64,000 nucleotides of DNA from Carnobacterium maltaromaticum DSM 20342 (GCF_000744945.1 NZ_JQMX01000001.1:1736001-1800000); one strand, 5' to 3'. Positions 1 through 8,558 are shown, counted from the stretch's first letter. The notes: a model not told the origin generated them from the letters alone. Made by a program: numbers and translations.

Positions 1-555
1 ACGGCCACCACCACCCCAAATCATCATACGAGTGCCAATACTAGCTAATAAAGCAATAACAGCAACTAAAGCCAAAGCGATGGTCGATAGGCGGATATCA
101 TAATTGCGGATATGAGATACTTCATGGGCCATCACGCCTTCTAGTTCTTCACGATTTAATTTGTCTAACAATCCTGTTGTACAAGCTACAGAAGCATTCT
201 CTGGGGAATTTCCAGCAGCAAAAGCATTTGGGCTTGGATCGTCAATGATATAAATTTTCGGCATTGGAATACGCGCAACTATTGAAAGTTCTTCAACGAC
301 ATTCCACAACATTGGATACTGCTCTTTACTAGTGATTTCAAGACCCCGATTTAGCCCCATCACTACTTTTGTTGAATTAAAAATCATCATAGCCATATAA
401 ATCAAAGCTAAGACTGCTGCCAAAACTACACCGGATACAGCATTATTCCAATTCGCATAACCCACTGCGGCTCCAATTAAAGCCACTAATACAAAAAACG
501 CAAACATCACAACAATCGTTTTCCGTTTGTTTTGTTCAATTTGTTGACGTAACAT
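1..555 (-). CDS. htpX: HtpX-family membrane zinc metalloprotease (C-terminus cut off by window edge)
   Basis: Membrane-bound M48 peptidase that degrades damaged membrane proteins. Only the first 185 codons are visible. There are two N-terminal hydrophobic segments (about residues 15-33 and 40-60), followed by the zinc motif HEVSH near residue 144 in the context [13 protein letters not shown]. The last visible residues enter a further hydrophobic segment ending in a glycine run. It lies downstream of lemA on the same strand, the usual lemA-htpX arrangement, with about 220 bases between them. The ATG at 555 starts [12 protein letters not shown]. The family identification is firm; the far end cannot be checked. 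Confidence 0.95.
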   Translation of the reverse strand, partial: MLRQQIEQNKRKTIVVMFAFFVLVALIGAAVGYANWNNAVSGVVLAAVLALIYMAMMIFNSTKVVMGLNRGLEITSKEQYPMLWNVVEELSIVARIPMPKIYIIDDPSPNAFAAGNSPENASVACTTGLLDKLNREELEGVMAHEVSHIRNYDIRLSTIALALVAVIALLASIGTRMMIWGGGGR

Positions 556-776
556 TATTCATCCCTCTTCTCATAAGCCCATATAGTAGATACTTTCTAC
601 TATACAATTAATTAAATTCGTGTTAGTTTTGACTAAAAAAGCCACTTAGAAAAGAAAGAGACTAAGCTCTTTAATTTTTAAGGGGCTTTCCAAATTATTT
701 TATCCACCCCAAAAACTGGTGTCCCTCTATACAAAATAGAGGCGTTTCTTTGCTATGATTCATTTTCACAAAGGGC

Positions 777-1331
777 TTAGAAAGAAACTTTTGGTACTGC
801 TTTTTCTTCAGTTGGCGTTTCTAGCATTTTTTCTTCAGTGAATTTATGAATTCCAGCAACTATATTACTTGGAAATGCTTGAATTTTAATATTATAAGTT
901 GCCACGCTTGAATTATATAATTGACGTGAATAAGCAATTTTATTTTCAGTTGCTGTTAACTCTTCTTGTAATTGTTGGAAATTTTGATTAGCTTTCAAAT
1001 CTGGATAGCTTTCACTCAAAGCAAAAATAGTTTTTAATGAATCACTAATTTGATTTGAAACTTGCATTGCTTCCTCGTGGTTCCCTGCTGGAACTTGAGT
1101 CAATTGATTACGCATCTCTACTACTTTTGTTAAGGTATCTTTTTCGTGTGCTGCATACCCTTTAACTGTTTCAACTAAATTAGGAATTAAATCATTCCGA
1201 CGCTTTAATTGTACATCGATTTGACTCCAAGCCTCTTGTACCCATACTCTTGCCTTAACTAATCCATTGTAAATGCTTGCATAAAATAAGACTAATAAAA
1301 CAATAACTACTATTCCGATAATCCATCCCAT
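777..1331 (-). CDS. lemA: LemA family protein
   Basis: A 184-residue protein with one N-terminal membrane segment (about residues 3-20) followed by a long helical domain. The signature [20 protein letters not shown] is typical of LemA. The biochemical role of LemA is not settled; it commonly sits next to htpX, as here. A ribosome binding site (GAAGGAG) precedes the ATG at 1331. The intergenic stretch to the IS left end (1332-1414) holds no strong sigma-A promoter that I can see, so expression may now depend on the inserted IS or on a weak native promoter. Confidence 0.95.
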   Translation of the reverse strand: MGWIIGIVVIVLLVLFYASIYNGLVKARVWVQEAWSQIDVQLKRRNDLIPNLVETVKGYAAHEKDTLTKVVEMRNQLTQVPAGNHEEAMQVSNQISDSLKTIFALSESYPDLKANQNFQQLQEELTATENKIAYSRQLYNSSVATYNIKIQAFPSNIVAGIHKFTEEKMLETPTEEKAVPKVSF

Positions 1332-1414
1332 TACTATTCCACTCCTTCACAGTACTTTCTTTCTTAATCCTATCAAATAAACCTACAAAAATAAAGTAAA
1401 GTTTCTTATAAACT

Positions 1415-3092
1415 CCTGAATAATTCATAGCTTTAATTCTTTGGTACATTTTATTGAAATATGTATCACTAATATCCCTATCAACTGATTTTGACTAAAA
1501 AGTTACTTCAAACATTCACTGTTCAAAAATATTGAGGAATAAATTTTGGGTGTAAGGCATTTTGAGCATACTTCTCCCTGGATAACTTCCCAGTAAAAAA
1601 ATCGTTAGATTGTTGGATTAGATCCATTGACTGGCTCGCCTCAGGCGAGCAAAGACCCTGTAGAATTCATTCTGATACACATGATAACTAGATAATTTGA
1701 GATAGACTCGTCTACCCGTTTGGACTAATTTCCCAGCAACTTTCAGAAACTTCAATCGAATAGAATGAATGGTCATTCCCTTTTGGACTTCCTCAAAGCC
1801 AATCGTTCTTAAGAAGTTGACTAAGTTGTAAGCTATCAAGCTGAGCATCATTCGGACATGATTCTCCAAAAAGCGAGGACTGTCTGTCTTGTCAAAGTAA
1901 AAGCCAGCTTTCGCTTCTTTAATGAAGTTCTCCATTGTGCCACGTTTGGCATAGAGAGAAAAGATGGTATCAGGAGAAACATTTTCTGATAGATTCGTCA
2001 CGATAAACTCATGTCGAAAGAGTAGTTCGCCCGCTTCACGTGTTGAGCGTATACACACGCGACGACTTTGTGACCAGGATTGTGCTTGATAAGTGGTGGA
2101 GAAGTACTGAACTTCTCGTTCTTCCCACTTTTGATTATCGCCATAAAGTACTGATTTCTCAGCTATTTGACCTAGTCTACGATTATTCTTCAGTCGAATA
2201 ACATAATGACTCTTTTTTGATTCACACGAATCATACACACCAGGTGTAGCGAACCCGCTGTCTCCACGAACCAAGATGTCAGTGTTTGGTAGAGAGTGAT
2301 TATAGTGCTCTAATAAAGGTGTGAGAAACTCCTTTACGCCTTTTGATGTATATTGATTTCCTGAACGTAGTTCAGCTTTTAAGAAGTCACCAGTCAATCC
2401 GTCAAAAGCTACCAATGGATGATAACCATAGGTTTGGTAGTGGGTATTATAATCCGTTTGTTCTTGGTGACCAAATGTATCTGAATGGGTCGAATCTAAA
2501 TCAATGATTAATTCCGTATCATTACGGATGAGGCGTGCTTTATCAATAAGTTCTTGGTTCAAAGCTTGAAGTTCATGGATATTCTCCTCAGATAGTCGAT
2601 CTAAAAATCGAGAAAGTGAAGATTGAGAAGCGAGTTCTTTCCTATCTAAAACAGCTTTAAACACAGGATCTTGTCTCAGGAGATTAGCTGCAGAATCAGC
2701 TGAGTAACCAGCAATTAATTGCATAATGAACTGCTCAAGTATGGATAAGTTGTCATGAGTAAAATATGCTCGTTCGTCTTCAATGTGAATGTGTTGCTTA
2801 GCCAGTTCAGAAAAACCGAAGGTGTTCATCAGCTCTTTCACTAGGACGAGACCCGAATCACTCGATAATTGACCACCTGTATGAGAAATAGTGATATTTG
2901 AATTGAATTTTACTTGGTTTTTGTGTAAGCTAGTCATTAGAAGAACTCCTTTCTTTTGGTTGGTTTAGTCACTTTAACCATAGCAGAAAGGGGTTCTTTT
3001 TTCATCACTTAACGGGTGAAGATGAAAAAGTAATTGTAAGCTGCCGTGAGGCAGTTTCACATGGTTTTAATTAAAAGTATGAATTATTCAGG
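1415..3092 (-). mobile_element. IS1380-family insertion sequence, 1678 bp, intact
   Basis: The element has imperfect 24-bp terminal inverted repeats: 1415-1438 begins CCTGAATAATTCATA and the right end 3069-3092 is its reverse complement with 22 of 24 matches. It is flanked by a 5-bp direct repeat AAACT at 1410-1414 and 3093-3097, consistent with a target-site duplication. It contains one transposase gene on the minus strand. The IS1380 family assignment rests on the transposase. It inserted about 80 bases upstream of the lemA start codon, separating lemA-htpX from dps. Confidence 0.93.
1618..2937 (-). CDS. IS1380-family DDE transposase
   Basis: A 439-residue transposase that cuts and rejoins the ends of the surrounding IS. 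Candidate catalytic acidic residues are the Asp in IIDLDSTHSD, the Asp in VRGDSGFAT and the Glu in KRGTMENFIKEAK, spaced as in IS1380 DDE enzymes. The N-terminal segment with GGQLSSDSGLVLVKEL is characteristic of this family. AAGGAG lies 8 bases before the ATG at 2937. The frame is uninterrupted, so the copy is probably active or recently acquired. Confidence 0.95.
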   Translation of the reverse strand: MTSLHKNQVKFNSNITISHTGGQLSSDSGLVLVKELMNTFGFSELAKQHIHIEDERAYFTHDNLSILEQFIMQLIAGYSADSAANLLRQDPVFKAVLDRKELASQSSLSRFLDRLSEENIHELQALNQELIDKARLIRNDTELIIDLDSTHSDTFGHQEQTDYNTHYQTYGYHPLVAFDGLTGDFLKAELRSGNQYTSKGVKEFLTPLLEHYNHSLPNTDILVRGDSGFATPGVYDSCESKKSHYVIRLKNNRRLGQIAEKSVLYGDNQKWEEREVQYFSTTYQAQSWSQSRRVCIRSTREAGELLFRHEFIVTNLSENVSPDTIFSLYAKRGTMENFIKEAKAGFYFDKTDSPRFLENHVRMMLSLIAYNLVNFLRTIGFEEVQKGMTIHSIRLKFLKVAGKLVQTGRRVYLKLSSYHVYQNEFYRVFARLRRASQWI

Positions 3093-3140
3093 AAACTAAA
3101 TAATTCTTGACCTTTTTTTAAGAATGAAACATTTCTGTCA

Positions 3141-3197
3141 AAAATTAAAAAAAGTGCGTTCTCAAAAACTTTTTCTCAAAGCTCCAAGAACACACTT
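3141..3197 (-). terminator. Rho-independent terminator of dps
   Basis: The arms 3152-3162 and 3187-3197 form an 11-bp stem with one G-T pair. On the minus strand the stem is followed by a long T run (A-rich at 3141-3151). It lies just downstream of the dps stop. Confidence 0.85.
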
Positions 3198-3220
3198 CAT
3201 AAATTACATTTTATTGATTA

Positions 3221-3694
3221 TTATTCGCCTTCTAATGGTGACTGACCTAAGAATGCTTGTAACATCCAAATATTTTTATCAATTTCTGTTTTATACCCAA
3301 TTAACATATCTTGTGTGCAATCGTCTCCAGCTTCACCAGTCAACTCAATACCTTCAACTAGCTCATCACGTAAGATACGGTAATCATGAACAACTGATGC
3401 TACCATGTCTTCAGCTGAAACTTTTTTAGTGTACGGTTTTTCTTCAATTGAAGCATGTTCTAAATACTCAGATAAAGTTGAGAATGGTTGACCACCGATT
3501 GCGATTAGGCGCTCTGCAATCACATCGTTATTGGAATCGACACTACCAAATAATTCTTCAAACTTCTCATGTAATGTATAAAAACTAGCACCTTGCACAT
3601 ACCAGTGATGTTGATGTAACTTAGTGTATAACACACCGTGGTTGGCAACTAATTTGTTTAAGATTCCTTTAACATCAATATTTGTTTTTTGCAT
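3221..3694 (-). CDS. dps: Dps-family ferritin-like DNA-binding/iron storage protein
   Basis: A 157-residue Dps/MrgA-type protein. It oxidises ferrous iron with hydrogen peroxide and stores it as a dodecamer, protecting DNA. The ferroxidase-type signature LHQHHWYVQGASFYTLHEKFEELF near residues 25-50 is visible, here split as LHQHHWYVQG then FYTLHEKFEELF, followed by DVIAERLIAIGG. I chose the ATG at 3694 because AGGAGG lies 9 bases upstream; an in-frame ATG at 3703 lies directly against that site. A perfect PerR box overlaps the promoter, so peroxide-inducible expression is expected. Confidence 0.95.
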   Translation of the reverse strand: MQKTNIDVKGILNKLVANHGVLYTKLHQHHWYVQGASFYTLHEKFEELFGSVDSNNDVIAERLIAIGGQPFSTLSEYLEHASIEEKPYTKKVSAEDMVASVVHDYRILRDELVEGIELTGEAGDDCTQDMLIGYKTEIDKNIWMLQAFLGQSPLEGE

Positions 3695-3734
3695 ATAAAT
3701 CATCCTCCTGTTTTTAATTGAATTAATTATCACT

Positions 3735-3749
3735 TTATAATAATTATAA
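3735..3749 (-). promoter_or_regulatory. PerR box (perfect 7-1-7 palindrome)
   Basis: TTATAATAATTATAA matches the Bacillus PerR consensus TTATAATNATTATAA at all 14 defined positions. It overlaps the -10 of the dps promoter, the position expected for repression by the peroxide sensor PerR. Confidence 0.88.
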
Positions 3750-3771
3750 ACTAAACCATTGCAATTGTCCA
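3743..3771 (-). promoter_or_regulatory. Sigma-A promoter of dps
   Basis: On the minus strand, -35 TGGACA (3766-3771) is followed by a 17-base spacer and -10 TATAAT (3743-3748). The -10 lies inside the PerR box. Confidence 0.82.
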
Positions 3772-3885
3772 TCTAGAATTAACTATTTATAGACAATTAA
3801 AACTTTTTATTATTTGTTACTTACTTAACAAGTATACCTTTTTACCTCTATTAATTCAAATCATACACCTTTGCCTTTAGCCGAT

Positions 3886-3915
3886 TTGCTTTCGTTTCTA
3901 GCTTAATGCTAAAAT
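3886..3915 (+). promoter_or_regulatory. Probable promoter of the SMI1/KNR4 gene
   Basis: TTGCTT (3886-3891), an 18-base spacer and TAAAAT (3910-3915), about 55 bases before the start codon. Confidence 0.5.
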
Positions 3916-3970
3916 ACAACTAACTCTTCATCTTATTTATCAAAACTACTAAAATGTAAGGAGTATACGA

Positions 3971-4741
3971 ATGTATTTTATTAAGCATAACTTATTTACA
4001 GTTCCTGCTATTTCTATTCCTAGTCAGTCTTTCTATAAAAATTACCGCATCCAAGATTTACCTGTTTCTTATTTAAATTTATTAGATGAACAAAACGGTG
4101 GCTATTTGGCTTTTAATTTAGTGCCAACTACTGAGCCTACTCGAGATGGATTAGATTCTGTTGGTATTCATTACCTATTTGGACTGCATGAAGATTTTGG
4201 AACCAGTATTTTATTCCAAGAGCATTATCATAAAACTTTTTCTTTACCTGAATATTTAATTTTTTTCAGTGTAAACGATGACCAACTTTGGGCATTTGAT
4301 TATTCAAATGTAACAAATGGCGAACCTAGTATTCGCTATATAGATATGGATACAGATCAATGGCTAACCATAGCAGATAATTTTGCTACTTTTCTAGATT
4401 TACTACAAGTAGCTCCACCAGATATAAATGAAGAAAAAATTTTGTCTCGACTTGAGGCAAATCACAGCTTTTTATTAGGCTCTGACGATGATATTAGCCA
4501 ACTGCTTACTCGTTTTGAAACAGAACCTGATAAAGTCTGGTACTTTAAATGGCTGGTGGAACTACTGACCCATAAAAATCAGGATGTACAGCAAGCGGTT
4601 TTTTCTGCTTTTGAAACGCAAGTACTCTATTTTAATCCAGTTTTACCTCCTACTAGTCTAACAATTGCTAATTCATTCAAAAAACTAGATCCAAACTTGA
4701 TTGACCAAGAACGTTTAGCCATTCTTTTAAAAGAGCTTTAA
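3971..4741 (+). CDS. SMI1/KNR4 (SUKH) domain protein
   Basis: A 256-residue cytoplasmic protein. The first 145 residues look like a SUKH fold: IQDLPVSYLNLLDEQNGGYL, then a beta-rich part with HYLFGLHEDFG, and LPEYLIFFSVNDDQLWAFDY. SUKH proteins often act as immunity proteins against polymorphic toxins, but here there is no toxin gene nearby, so the role is open. The C-terminal 100 residues are helical with no domain I recognise. AAGGAG lies upstream of the ATG. It is a single gene between two terminators. Confidence 0.75.
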   Translation: MYFIKHNLFTVPAISIPSQSFYKNYRIQDLPVSYLNLLDEQNGGYLAFNLVPTTEPTRDGLDSVGIHYLFGLHEDFGTSILFQEHYHKTFSLPEYLIFFSVNDDQLWAFDYSNVTNGEPSIRYIDMDTDQWLTIADNFATFLDLLQVAPPDINEEKILSRLEANHSFLLGSDDDISQLLTRFETEPDKVWYFKWLVELLTHKNQDVQQAVFSAFETQVLYFNPVLPPTSLTIANSFKKLDPNLIDQERLAILLKEL

Positions 4742-4773
4742 TAGGCTTAAACAGCGTATTTCCTTTACAAAAA

Positions 4774-4816
4774 TCAAAAAAAAGACTTAGCCACTAACAA
4801 ATAGGGCTAAGTCTTT
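4774..4816. terminator. Bidirectional terminator between the SUKH gene and sortase
   Basis: A 12-bp perfect stem, 4781-4792 against 4805-4816. The minus-strand side is followed by eight or more T residues and is the stronger direction; it serves the sortase gene. Confidence 0.85.
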
Positions 4817-4820
4817 CAAA

Positions 4821-5555
4821 TTAATACGTATTCTTCTCAATATCAAATGCAGCTTTCATCGCTTTTGTTGCTTTTTTCATAGGAACTTTCTTCTCAAAGG
4901 TACCTTGGACAACTAATCTTTTTGACCCATCTGGATTACAAGTTACTAAAGTTACTAAAGTTTGTCCCTCAACATCATCGATTAGATCCACTCGATCAGG
5001 ATTAACTGTTTCAATAAAGCTAGTTTTATAAACATACACATATTCCAAATCGGTTAAATAAATTTCATCACCCATAGCAAGTTTATCTAATGGGCTAAAT
5101 AATAAGCCTTTATCAATCATATTGTGACCTGCTAAAGCGTAGTTTCCTTCACCCATAACTTGATCAGGCTTCATTGTTCCAGCACCGACAGCTAAATTGT
5201 AATTAGATATCCCTTTAATAATTGGCAGATTAATAGCTACATCAGGAACTGCAATTCCCCCAATTACCGCCATGTCATCTTGATATAAGCGCGCTCGGAT
5301 AATATTTTCAGCGTCCAAATCAACGACTTGAGAAAAATCAAATTCTCCATCACGAGTATGGTTCTTTTTAATTTGAGCAGCTGTTACAGTTGAAACATTA
5401 TTATTGTTAGACATATTCTTAACTAACCAATCTTTAATTGGATTTAAGAATATCAGAAATAAGCCAATTATTAAAAGTAGTACTGCCACAGTATTTATAA
5501 TTCTATTTTTTATATTGCTTTTTTTAGTTTTATTTTTTTGTTTTTTTGTTGTCAT
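4821..5555 (-). CDS. srtA: Class A sortase
   Basis: A membrane-anchored transpeptidase that links LPXTG-type surface proteins to peptidoglycan. After a basic N-terminus there is a membrane segment (about residues 18-38). The catalytic triad is visible: His144 in LAGHNM, Cys206 in TLVTC, and Arg213 in SKRLVV. The N-terminal anchor and the TLVTC motif fit housekeeping class A. GGAGAG precedes the ATG at 5555. There is no substrate or pilus gene beside it, consistent with the general sortase. Confidence 0.95.
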   Translation of the reverse strand: MTTKKQKNKTKKSNIKNRIINTVAVLLLIIGLFLIFLNPIKDWLVKNMSNNNNVSTVTAAQIKKNHTRDGEFDFSQVVDLDAENIIRARLYQDDMAVIGGIAVPDVAINLPIIKGISNYNLAVGAGTMKPDQVMGEGNYALAGHNMIDKGLLFSPLDKLAMGDEIYLTDLEYVYVYKTSFIETVNPDRVDLIDDVEGQTLVTLVTCNPDGSKRLVVQGTFEKKVPMKKATKAMKAAFDIEKNTY

Positions 5556-5789
5556 TACAACTCTCCTTTTATTGATTTAATAATTTTAGTATAACTTAAA
5601 TTCTTTCAAAAATATAGGTTCTTATCTTCTCTTTTTCTATTTATAAGATTAAGCATCCTCTTTTTTTCAAAAAAACAGACTGATGAACAGTATAAAATAA
5701 GCATCTTCAAAAAAACGACACAATTTTTTAATAAACTATCTAAATTTACCTTTAAAAAGGAAAAAATCAAAGTTATTCGCTCACTTATT

Positions 5790-6254
5790 TCAACGTTCTG
5801 ATTTACTTTCCTTAGCTGCTTCCAAATAGCCCTCAATAATTAAGGGTGTAACTGTATTATTCAATTGCCGAAATTCAAGTAAATATTCATTAATTTCCTT
5901 GTCTGTAATAGCAGCATTATTTTGATTTTTCTCAATTTGTAAAAAATCAAAGATGGCCTGTTCCATTAGGACTTGATTCTTTTCCATTTCAACTAAACTT
6001 AATCCTAAATAAAAATGGTCTCTTCCCATTTTCAAGTACGAGTCTGCATCAATTCTTTTGCTATCAATTGCCTTAATTCCATTCGTTATTGTGGAAACAA
6101 TCGGTCCACGATATTTTTCTATGTAAATTGTCCTATCTTCTGCTTTTTTAGTCAAACTCTTAACGATATAATTAGAATACCAGTATTCTGAAAACCTAAA
6201 AACATTTTTAGACATTATCGTAATAATGTTATCTGAAATTTTCCCATCACCCAT
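5790..6254 (-). CDS. Hypothetical protein, 154 residues
   Basis: I do not recognise this protein. It is predicted cytoplasmic and mostly helical, with many Lys, Glu and Ile residues and no cysteine. The segment YLKMGRDHFYLGLSLVEMEKNQ looks amphipathic (parts YLKMGRDHFYLGLSL and VEMEKNQ). A G-rich ribosome binding site (GGGGGTGG) lies before the ATG at 6254. It stands alone, with 234 bases to sortase downstream and 345 bases to the divergent DedA gene. Start choice and reality as a gene are moderately supported by RBS and length only. Confidence 0.6.
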   Translation of the reverse strand: MGDGKISDNIITIMSKNVFRFSEYWYSNYIVKSLTKKAEDRTIYIEKYRGPIVSTITNGIKAIDSKRIDADSYLKMGRDHFYLGLSLVEMEKNQVLMEQAIFDFLQIEKNQNNAAITDKEINEYLLEFRQLNNTVTPLIIEGYLEAAKESKSER

Positions 6255-6599
6255 GTCGCCACCCCCAAAAAATACAAATAAGCGTTATTTTTCAATCGTA
6301 ATATAACTAAAAAAAATGATTATAGCAATAAAAAAATTATTTAACTATCTATACATTCAGTTATTTAAAACCTGTTGAATTGCTCCTCTATTATACTTCT
6401 TTTTTCTTGTTTCGTATAGATTACTTTTATTTATTTTCAACTAACCTCTGACTACTTTGTCAAAAAATTCCATTTTAAAGTTTTAGTCAATGATAGGAGT
6501 ATCATTACTGACTTAATTTTGTTACACTAACTTGTACAAGGAAAATTCGGATAAGAAGCTCTCTAATTGGGCTAAAAACCTTAAGGAGCTTAATTAACT
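6255..6599. other. Intergenic region between divergent genes
   Basis: No convincing ORF. It must carry the promoters of the unknown gene and of dedA. The only structure I see is a short inverted repeat at 6489-6506 (AATGATA, four bases, TATCATT) about 95 bases before dedA, which could be an operator. Confidence 0.4.
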
Positions 6600-7259
6600 A
6601 TGGAATTTTTGACTCGTTGGATTGAATTTTTTCTCACGATTGATGAGCATCTGAATACTTTTGTCAATCATTATGGGTTTTGGACCTACTTAGTTTTATT
6701 TTTAATCGTCTTCATTGAAACTGGTTTTATTATTTTTCCTTTTTTACCAGGGAATTCATTATTATTTGCAGCTGGAGCAATCGCAGCTTTACCTAATGAA
6801 TTAAATCTTTTATGGTTAATTCTTACATTTTCAGCAGCTAATTTTATAGGTGCTAGTATCAACTACTCTATTGGAAAAAAATTAGGGTTGGATTTTCTTA
6901 GCAATTCCTTCTTTCGGCATATTTTAAAACCGCAACAAGTACAGGATACTATTGCTTTTTTTTATAAATATGGTGGTAAAACAATTTTATTCGCTCGTTT
7001 AATGCCTTTTGTTTGGACTATTACACCTTTTATTGCAGGTGCTAGCAAAATGTCTTTAAAAATATTTGCTTTTAATAACTTTATTGGCAGCTTAATTTGG
7101 GTCTCTCTCTGCTGTCTATCTGGATTTTTCTTAGGAAGAGTACCTTTTATAGCAGAACATTTTTCAATTGTCCTACTTTTTGTTATTTTTTTATCCCTTA
7201 TTCCAATACTCGTCTCCTTTTTCAAAAAAAAGAACACTTACTGCACAAAAAACACATGA
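6600..7259 (+). CDS. DedA family membrane protein
   Basis: A 219-residue polytopic membrane protein of the DedA/SNARE-associated superfamily, whose members include undecaprenyl-phosphate and phospholipid translocases. The family motif FPFLPGNSLLFAAGAIAAL is present at residues 47-65, as is FARLMPFVWTITPFIAGASKM around residue 133. Four or five hydrophobic segments are visible. AAGGAGC precedes the ATG. The stop codon lies inside the first arm of its own terminator. No partner gene is present. Confidence 0.9.
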   Translation: MEFLTRWIEFFLTIDEHLNTFVNHYGFWTYLVLFLIVFIETGFIIFPFLPGNSLLFAAGAIAALPNELNLLWLILTFSAANFIGASINYSIGKKLGLDFLSNSFFRHILKPQQVQDTIAFFYKYGGKTILFARLMPFVWTITPFIAGASKMSLKIFAFNNFIGSLIWVSLCCLSGFFLGRVPFIAEHFSIVLLFVIFLSLIPILVSFFKKKNTYCTKNT

Positions 7260-7294
7260 CATCCAATTTTACAAAGGTGATGTCTGTGTTTTTT
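7246..7294 (+). terminator. Terminator of the DedA gene
   Basis: The arms around 7250-7264 and 7279-7290 pair (AACACA and GACATC with GATGTC and TGTGTT) with one bulge. A T run follows at 7289-7294. Confidence 0.75.
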
Positions 7295-7420
7295 CTTTTA
7301 CTATTCATTTTATCCTAATTTAATAGTAGATTTTAAATCTCTAGCGAACTCAATTAAATTCATGTATGATTTACTACAAGAAATACCCCTTCGTGAATCG
7401 GCAATTTCTGTAACGAAACA

Positions 7421-7457
7421 AAAAGCTGAGACCGAAAATTCTCAGCTTTTTTTATAG
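7421..7457. terminator. Hairpin terminator beside the tRNA-like gene
   Basis: An 11-bp perfect stem, 7421-7431 with 7440-7450, with a T run on both strands. On the minus strand it directly follows the tRNA-like gene and probably ends its transcript. Confidence 0.8.
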
Positions 7458-7459
7458 AA

Positions 7460-7533
7460 CGGATTGTACGGGATTTGAACCCGTAACCCTATGAGCTAAA
7501 ACCCACGTACTCTACCAATTGAGTTAACAATCC
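7460..7533 (-). tRNA. tRNA-like gene with aberrant anticodon arm (possible pseudo-tRNA)
   Basis: On the minus strand the acceptor stem is perfect (GGATTGT with ACAATCC), the D stem is ACTC with GAGT around the loop AATTGGTA, and the T arm is perfect (ACGGG, loop TTCAAAT, CCCGT). The anticodon arm is abnormal. The best stem is GTGGG with CTCAT, which has two G-T pairs and a loop of only six bases (TTTTAG), with one extra base before the stem and a six-base variable region. CCA is not encoded. If read by register, the loop offers TTT or TTA, so amino acid identity cannot be assigned. It may be a pseudogene or a tRNA with a non-translational role. Confidence 0.65.
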
Positions 7534-7648
7534 AATTAATCTTACTACTTAGTTTAGCAAGTAACTGTGCCTTTTTTATGGTTTTTTTCTTATTTTTTTC
7601 TAACTCTTATAAGGAAAAATAAAGAATTATTTTGATCGTCTCTCTTCA

Positions 7649-7987
7649 TCATTTATTTTGACTATTTTCTTTATAAAAATCAACGCTTGTATATTCTTCT
7701 TCGTTAACCATTTTAATTGCTCCAACAAACCCTTTATTTTCTTTGTATTCATCCATAATAGATAGTTCAAGTAAGCCTTTTTTAGTCTTAATTATAATCC
7801 CTCTACTATAGTTATTTACTTGATATGTTCCAGAATAATTTGTCCCCTCACTTGTCTGATAAACCCATGTTGAATCTGCAATTGCTTGGTTTAAGTTCCC
7901 CTTCCTATAGGATAAAAAAATCCCACTATATAAAGCAAGCAAAAAAAAGATAGCAATCACTAACGGTCCCTTCTTCGTTTTCTTCAT
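7649..7987 (-). CDS. Small membrane-anchored hypothetical protein
   Basis: 112 residues with a basic N-terminus (MKKTKKG), one hydrophobic segment (about residues 8-26), and an extracellular beta-rich part containing STWVYQTSEGTNYSGTYQV. This resembles a single lipocalin-like or DUF-type outer domain, but I cannot name the family. GAGGGGA lies before the ATG at 7987. Stand-alone gene. Confidence 0.65.
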   Translation of the reverse strand: MKKTKKGPLVIAIFFLLALYSGIFLSYRKGNLNQAIADSTWVYQTSEGTNYSGTYQVNNYSRGIIIKTKKGLLELSIMDEYKENKGFVGAIKMVNEEEYTSVDFYKENSQNK

Positions 7988-8111
7988 TGGTTTCCCCTCA
8001 TTTCTCTTTTCACTACTTTTAATCTAACACATTTACTTAAATAAGCAATTGTTGCGTATAAAATAAATAGAGCAAGGTAGAAAATAAGCCATTTTCTACC
8101 TTGCTCTTATA

Positions 8112-8381
8112 TTACCAGCTAGCTTTTTTTACGCCAGGTATCTGGCCTTTATGTGCAAGTTCACGAAAATGAATTCGTGACATGCCGAATTTCCGCATAT
8201 ATGCCCTCGGTCTTCCATCGATTAAATCTCTATTCCTAAGCCTAGTTGGACTTGAATCTCTAGGTAATCTCCTTAGAGCTTCTATATCTCCACTCGCTTT
8301 TAGTTCTTCACGTAAATCTTGATATTTAAGCACAATTGCTTGTTGTCTGCGTGCTTTAGCAATTTTAGATTTTTTTGCCAA
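8112..8381 (-). CDS. rpsN: 30S ribosomal protein S14, zinc-independent paralogue
   Basis: An 89-residue S14 containing [23 protein letters not shown] and [22 protein letters not shown] (each family-typical; given as parts [18 protein letters not shown] and [13 protein letters not shown]). The CxxC...CxxC zinc ribbon of the short S14 form is absent, so this is the zinc-free version. In Bacillus the equivalent (YhzA/RpsN2) is induced by zinc starvation through Zur and replaces the zinc form in ribosomes. A Zur-like box lies 24-38 bases upstream. It is divergent from a zinc-free L33 and a zinc-binding lipoprotein, which supports the same reading. Confidence 0.95.
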   Translation of the reverse strand: MAKKSKIAKARRQQAIVLKYQDLREELKASGDIEALRRLPRDSSPTRLRNRDLIDGRPRAYMRKFGMSRIHFRELAHKGQIPGVKKASW

Positions 8382-8404
8382 ATTATTTACTCCTCCTTCT
8401 CAAA

Positions 8405-8419
8405 TCGAAACAATTACGT
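8405..8419 (-). promoter_or_regulatory. Weak Zur-like box upstream of rpsN
   Basis: TCGAAACAATTACGT matches the Zur consensus TCGTAATNATTACGA at 11 of 14 positions. It lies just before the rpsN ribosome binding site, a plausible repressor site. Confidence 0.5.
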
Positions 8420-8504
8420 TTAAAGATACACCTTCTTTTAAAAAAAAGCAAGCTTAAAAACTTTAATTTCTTTAACTGAATCCATCACTAAATAAAAAAA
8501 GTAT

Positions 8505-8533
8505 TTGACGTATTCAATGAGCTATGTTAAATT
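8505..8533 (+). promoter_or_regulatory. Promoter of the rpmG-adcA-yibEF operon
   Basis: TTGACG (8505-8510), a 17-base spacer, and TAAATT (8528-8533). The Zur-type box begins 10 bases after the -10, at the expected transcription start. Confidence 0.78.
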
Positions 8534-8543
8534 TAATTTTCAA

Positions 8544-8558
8544 TCGTAATCATTACGT
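8544..8558 (+). promoter_or_regulatory. Zur box
   Basis: TCGTAATCATTACGT matches the Firmicute Zur consensus TCGTAATNATTACGA at 13 of 14 positions. It overlaps the predicted transcription start of the zinc operon, so Zur-type repression in zinc-replete cells is expected. No zur gene is in the window. Confidence 0.82.

Noticed and set aside
3124..3429. 101-codon plus-strand ORF
   Set aside because: It is antisense to the end of dps and its terminator, has no ribosome binding site, and dps is clearly the real gene.
5606..5836. 76-codon minus-strand ORF between sortase and the unknown gene
   Set aside because: It overlaps the end of the unknown gene in another frame, has no ribosome binding site and reads as AT-rich noise (Phe, Lys, Leu runs).
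7364..7456. 31-codon plus-strand ORF running into the hairpin before the tRNA-like gene
   Set aside because: No ribosome binding site or promoter, and its end is formed by the terminator hairpin itself.
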